This document shows, one piece after another, positions 59,846-64,000 of a stretch of DNA of 64,000 nt. The stretch covers positions 1 through 64,000 of the forward strand of contig CAJNOL010000002.1 in NCBI GenBank assembly GCA_905250125.1. The letters are read 5' to 3'. The position numbers and the translations under genes are program-made. How positions within the stretch are numbered: position 1 is the stretch's first letter; each line of letters opens with the position of its first letter. Source of the stretch: Rotaria sordida (taxonomy: Eukaryota > Rotifera > Eurotatoria > Philodinida > Philodinidae). The notes below the pieces were generated by a model. That model searched no databases. It worked only from the letters and a program-made list of their open reading frames with translations, and had not been told where the DNA came from.

Positions 59846-62800
59846 ATGACAAATATTTCTAATCAAAAGCAAGAATTATTATCACAAGATACAAATCGGT
59901 AAAAATTATTTGATTGTATTTAGAATAAGTTAATTCTTTCTTGAATAAATTCTAACAATTGAAATGTTTGTATTGTTTAGTTAATAAGATTAGACATGTA
60001 AACCTTTCCTTGCCAAATTAACAAATTTAAAATATAGACTTTCCTTTATGTCCTACTTGTTATGATTTATAAGATAATTCGCTTAAAATCATAGAATATT
60101 TAACTATATATTTTAATTCTCATAGTCCCGACAAACTTCTAAATCTTGATCCCACATCTATTCGTACACGTCAAGAGTAGTTTATATTTTAAATTTGTTA
60201 GTTTGACGGTGAAAGCTTTAATTTGACATGAATCTGTCTAATCTTATTAACTAACAACATAAACACCTAGATTTTAAGAGGAGTAAGATAAAATGTTTTG
60301 ATTTTCTTCATTGAAAAAAAAACAAACAAAATATTGAATATACTAAGAAAGAAATTTTGACTTTGAAAAATGATTTGGATAGTTCTTTTTTGAGCTCATC
60401 AAATTTTGAATACATATATAAATGTAATATATCTTTTACTATACTTTATTTAATAATGATAATCGAAATGTTTTTATGTATTATTCTAATTTAACATATA
60501 TAGGAGTTCTAATAATGATATTTCATCTCAACAATCTGAATCAATATCATCAAATTTTCATTCACGTTATTGGATATTTTTATTCGATAATTTAAAACGC
60601 TCTATTGAACAAATCTATCAAACATGTGAATCAGATCAAAATCCATTACAATGTCAAGTAATAATTATTTTGATTATTATTTTTGTTACATTGAAAATAT
60701 TTCTTCATATTTAGAAAGTTACAGAATTTCTTTATCAATATTGTAAAGACTTTGAAATACTTCGAAAACATTTTCAACATATACAAATTCTTGATAATAA
60801 AATCAACGAAACTAAAAGGTGAAAAATTTCAAATTAATATAAGAGAATGTTTTTTTTTTCTAAATTTTCAAAACATTTTCAGAGACTATCTTAGTCAATC
60901 ATTAATTACATTACCATTTGAAACAGAAATATTACCTTTCAGGTTATTTATTCGATATATGCTCTCATATCTGCTTGTTCATCTGATTCTTTTCTGAATT
61001 GTTTTAACAAACTAAAAATTTAAATATTTTTCAAAATAAAATAATTCTCTTTATATTTCTTTTTTTCAGGCCATTTGAACATTCTCAATCAATATGTAAT
61101 GGTAATTTAATAAAAGATTTAATTATGAAATATATATATATATATATGTTTTTCTGTTTCTCTATTTTGATATTTAAATTAGGTGAATTATTTTGTTCGG
61201 ATAGTTTATCACGTCGACAAAAACGTTTACATAACAGTGATATAAATTTAAATGTAAATAAAACTTTTCATCATTATTTAATTGATACAAATAAATTTAA
61301 ACGACAAAAATCAAATAAATATCGTAAATCAATAGAAAGTTCAAGTTTACTTTCATTACCATCATCATTTTCATCAACAACATTAACAAATGATTCATCA
61401 ACAACATTAATTTCAAGTACAAATCAATTATTATTATTACCATCAAAAAGAATTTTAAATGAAGAAACAGCAGGTGATGCTGATGATGAAAAAGATATTC
61501 GAGATGAAACAATTAATATTAATCGATCTCATCGATATTATCATCAATTATCAACAACATCACATTATCGTTTTAATCAAGAAAATTTAACATCAGAAGA
61601 TGATGATGAAGAACTTCTTTTAAGAAATCATCATGGAATGATGGATTTTATGGATCGAGTAAGTTTTAATTAAAAATTTAATATTTAAAATAATTTTTTT
61701 TTAGCAAATATTTGATGCATTTGATCAAGAAGAATCATTAACTGAAGCATTAGAAGCTGAACAAGAACGAACAATAGCTTCATTAATGGCTGAACAAGAA
61801 GATCTTGAACATCAATTGAATAATGTTAGTGATGATGATTTTTTATTAGGTGGTGATGATGGATCAGAATTAGAAGAAAGTGAATTATCGGTAATTAAAA
61901 TTTTACAAAAAATAATAATAATCGTAAACGAATGTCCCATAATAAATGACCAGCTTTTCCTCTTACTGCTTATAGTATCTAACTTTATCTCAGTGCATAT
62001 TATGACAAATATGTATACGTCATTTTTTATTATCTTGTGGATAGATAAAATCATCGCCTAATAGTCGTAGACATTCGGCTTGTGCATGTAGAAGAACAAG
62101 TTCCATATAATTTTTTATGTATTAATGTTTCACCGAGTGAAAATATGAGTGAAGCAGTAAGATGATTTTTTGATGCATCAAATCAGACGATAATTCTTTT
62201 TTTGGAAATTTGACTGTCGATCTTGTTCTACTGCGTTCGTCTGCTTCTCTGATCGACATGGAGCATAAGTACAGTCATTCTAACGATTGAATATACCATC
62301 AAATTTAAAATATTTTTCATTAGTAAATAAAACTTTTCCTTGATCTTTTTTCCGTAACGACTTTTGTATCCAATATGTAAATGATATTCTTCGTTGTTTA
62401 TATTCGTCGTGAACTATACGACTCAATATCCTCTTGAAAGTATTGATTGACTTAACTAACTTTCTTGTATTTCGTCAATTCTTGTAAATAAACCTATTCT
62501 TTACTTTTCAGATAGGAGTTTTTGTCCATATAATTTTGTGTCTATCAGTAGGTTTTTTTTCAAATCAATTATACCTATTGTTCTGTATATATATTGCTAT
62601 CGTTTCACTGTATATTCGTTGACTACCTTTCGTAATTATTTAGCAATTCGCAGCAATGACATGCTATTATCAGTCATTCGTATTGTCACTTATCGAAGGT
62701 CTTCAGATATCATTTTTGAAACTAAATCTAAAAATATGTTCTTATAGAGTTGATATTTAGTAATCATGTAACTCTTGAATAGTCCAAAAACTAAATAAAA

Positions 62801-63802
62801 TGTATATACTGTGATTAGTGCAAACATCGGTCATTTATTATGGGGGTACCCGTTATTTAATTAAATAATCCATGGGTTTTTTTTTCTTGTTTCTAGACAA
62901 CAAAAACTTCAAGTTATTTTATGTCATTACAAGATGATTGTGATGAAAAAGATATAAGTCCAAATGATCTATCACGTGATGATAATGATTCTGAACCTGA
63001 TGGAAAATCTCGAACAAAACATCTTCGTATACATGAAAAATTATCATCACCTTCACGTATTCGGTATTGTTCTATATCTATTTAATAGCATTGATTTAAT
63101 GATTTTTGAATTATTTAGACCTCTCAGTGAAACTCTTCGTGAAGCAGCTGAACGTCAAGGTATCTAAAATTAAATCGTTTTTTGTTATATATATCTAATA
63201 TAGTTTATTTAGCACGAGCATTTACACGACGTCAAACTTTACGAGATGAGAAAGCAAGAAAAATGCGTGAATTAACTCATCGAGTAAAAAGAAAAGAAAA
63301 TTATTAATTTATTAAATTAATTTATTCTATAAATTTTTCTTGTTTGTTGTTTTTTTTTTAAGGTCAATGAAGTTCGTCAATGGAAAGAAGAATTAATCAA
63401 AGCACGTAAAACAACTATTGAAATGAAAATGCAACGAGCAGAAGAAAAACGTCAATATTTATTATTTTTAAAAGCTAAAAAAGCCGGTGATGAAGATTTA
63501 AAAGGACAAGAAATAGCTTTTATTAAATTATTACAACACGAAAATCGTCAACAAACATTAAAAGAACGTTATCAAAAAGAAGAACAACTTAAACAATTTC
63601 TTGAAGACGAACGTGTTAAAAAACATGATGAACATAAACAACGTGAATTAGCAGCAGAAAATCGTCGAAAAGAATTAGAAGCTATGAGACAAATACGTCT
63701 TAATAAAATGCAAGAAAAATGGAAAACAAAAGAACGTATGATTGAACAACAGTTGATTGAAAAACGTAAACTAAAACAAACAAAAGCTATTGCTAAACAA
63801 AA
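59846..63802 (+). CDS. SCAPER: SCAPER, N-terminal half (runs off right edge)
   Basis: Eleven exons: 59846-59898, 60504-60657, 60715-60818, 60883-60942, 61070-61101, 61183-61658, 61705-61890, 62897-63063, 63119-63159, 63213-63283, 63363-63802; about 594 residues in the window. The SCAPER N-terminal domain is clear ('RYWIFLFDNLKRSIEQIYQT', 'CESDQ'). Later come an acidic segment, 'HEKLSSPSR', and a long charged coiled coil ('VRQWKEELIKARK', 'GQEIAFIKLLQHENRQQ', 'RKELEAMRQIRLNKMQEKWK'), all collinear with SCAPER. SCAPER is an ER-associated cyclin A2-binding protein also linked to cilia and to ribosome-coupled mRNA decay. The frame hits a TAA at 63804, but AA|GTAAAT at 63801-63806 is a good donor, and the zinc-finger and C-terminal domains are still missing, so the gene probably continues. 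Introns 1 and 7 carry transposons. Confidence 0.92.
59977..60254. mobile_element. MITE in SCAPER intron 1
   Basis: 278 bp with inverted ends TTAGTTAATAAGATTAGACA. Pairing extends about 70 bp inward, including ACAAATTTAAAATATA. It fills nearly half of the 605-nt intron. Ends are sharp, but no clear target duplication is visible. No coding frame. Confidence 0.8.
61936..62844. mobile_element. Non-autonomous DNA transposon in SCAPER intron 7
   Basis: 909 bp bounded by a perfect 16-bp inverted repeat CCCATAATAAATGACC (61936-61951 and 62829-62844). It accounts for almost all of the 1006-nt intron. No transposase frame seen; the short frame at 62538-62747 is unrecognised. Confidence 0.75.
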
Positions 63803-64000
63803 GTAAATTCTTGAGTTTCAAATGATCTTAAGAAAATAGAATTATAAAACTTGAAAATCATATATAAATACACGAAAACCACCCGCTCTATTCAATTTCA
63901 ACCACCATAAGTACTAGAGATGTGAAAACGTGTGTAAACACATAACTCGACCAAGAATGTTGATCTATGTCAATACCGTAAGAATAACGTTTTCAGGCCA
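63803..64000 (+). other. Probable start of SCAPER intron 11
   Basis: Begins with GTAAAT, a usable donor. No acceptor or exon recognised before the window ends. Alternatively the 3' untranslated region of a shortened SCAPER. Confidence 0.4.

Noticed and set aside
63423-63806. SCAPER ending at the TAA at 63804-63806
   Set aside because: The stop overlaps a good AA|GTAAAT donor, and the family's zinc finger and C-terminal domains are missing, so an intron is more likely.
1-64000. CRISPR arrays, prophage, bacterial operons
   Set aside because: The sequence is an intron-bearing animal genome; repeats seen are microsatellites and transposons without regular spacers.

Overview
This is an AT-rich, intron-bearing animal nuclear sequence. 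Orthologue-level matches to FOXF, RAE1, ATG5, exportin-5, SCAPER, KLHL8 and a dystroglycan-like protein place it in Bilateria. Base composition, the usual 45-90 nt introns, short intergenic gaps, possible spliced-leader acceptors in front of some start codons and abundant small fold-back transposons fit a rotifer, most likely a bdelloid; the species assignment is inference. Every gene model below was joined by hand from reading frame, GT/AG sites and codon phase, and the exon lengths of each complete model add up to an uninterrupted frame. || LAYOUT. 1-1765 (-): 5' half of an ABCA-type lipid transporter, running off the left edge. 2406-3578 (-): RAE1 mRNA export factor. 3579-5904: intergenic, with a 32-bp tandem repeat and a 376-bp inverted-repeat element. 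5905-12064 (-): KLHL8-like BTB-BACK-Kelch protein, 12 exons. 12613-13167 (-): PhnZ/TmpB-like HD-domain oxygenase. 13355-14278 (-): ATG5. 15517-17070 (-): short dystroglycan-like membrane protein. 17071-20566: intergenic, with a decayed mariner-type transposase. 20567-21079 (-): OCIA-domain protein. 21250-21879 (-): MRGBP/Eaf7-like NuA4 subunit. 25306-26020 and 26674-27412 (+): tandem EF-hand protein genes. 29327-31227 (-): FOXF forkhead factor. 34072-36951 (-): FBXW9-like F-box/WD protein. 37443-37885: non-autonomous hAT-like element with an exact 8-bp target duplication. 39597-41665 (-): MPV17L2-like protein. 43065-43426 (-): SERF. 44993-48708 (-): AF4/FMR2-like nuclear protein, 15 exons. 52593-59542 (+): exportin-5. 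59846-63802+ (+): SCAPER N-terminal half, running off the right edge. || THEMES. Introns fall into two classes: most are below 220 nt, and nine are 0.6-2.7 kb. Seven of those nine hold a recognisable inverted-repeat element or dispersed repeat. Three same-strand gene pairs lie 170-303 nt apart (XPO5-SCAPER, MRGBP-OCIAD, ATG5-HD oxygenase); in the first two an AG acceptor lies at or just before the downstream start codon, which would suit spliced-leader trans-splicing. The genes are mostly unrelated housekeeping or developmental functions with no shared pathway. The most attractive leads are a pre-miRNA-like hairpin inside intron 1 of exportin-5 (the pre-miRNA export receptor), the hAT-like element built from CGTGAT hexamers, a related family of fold-back elements in introns, and a dystroglycan-like protein that has lost the dystrophin-binding tail.
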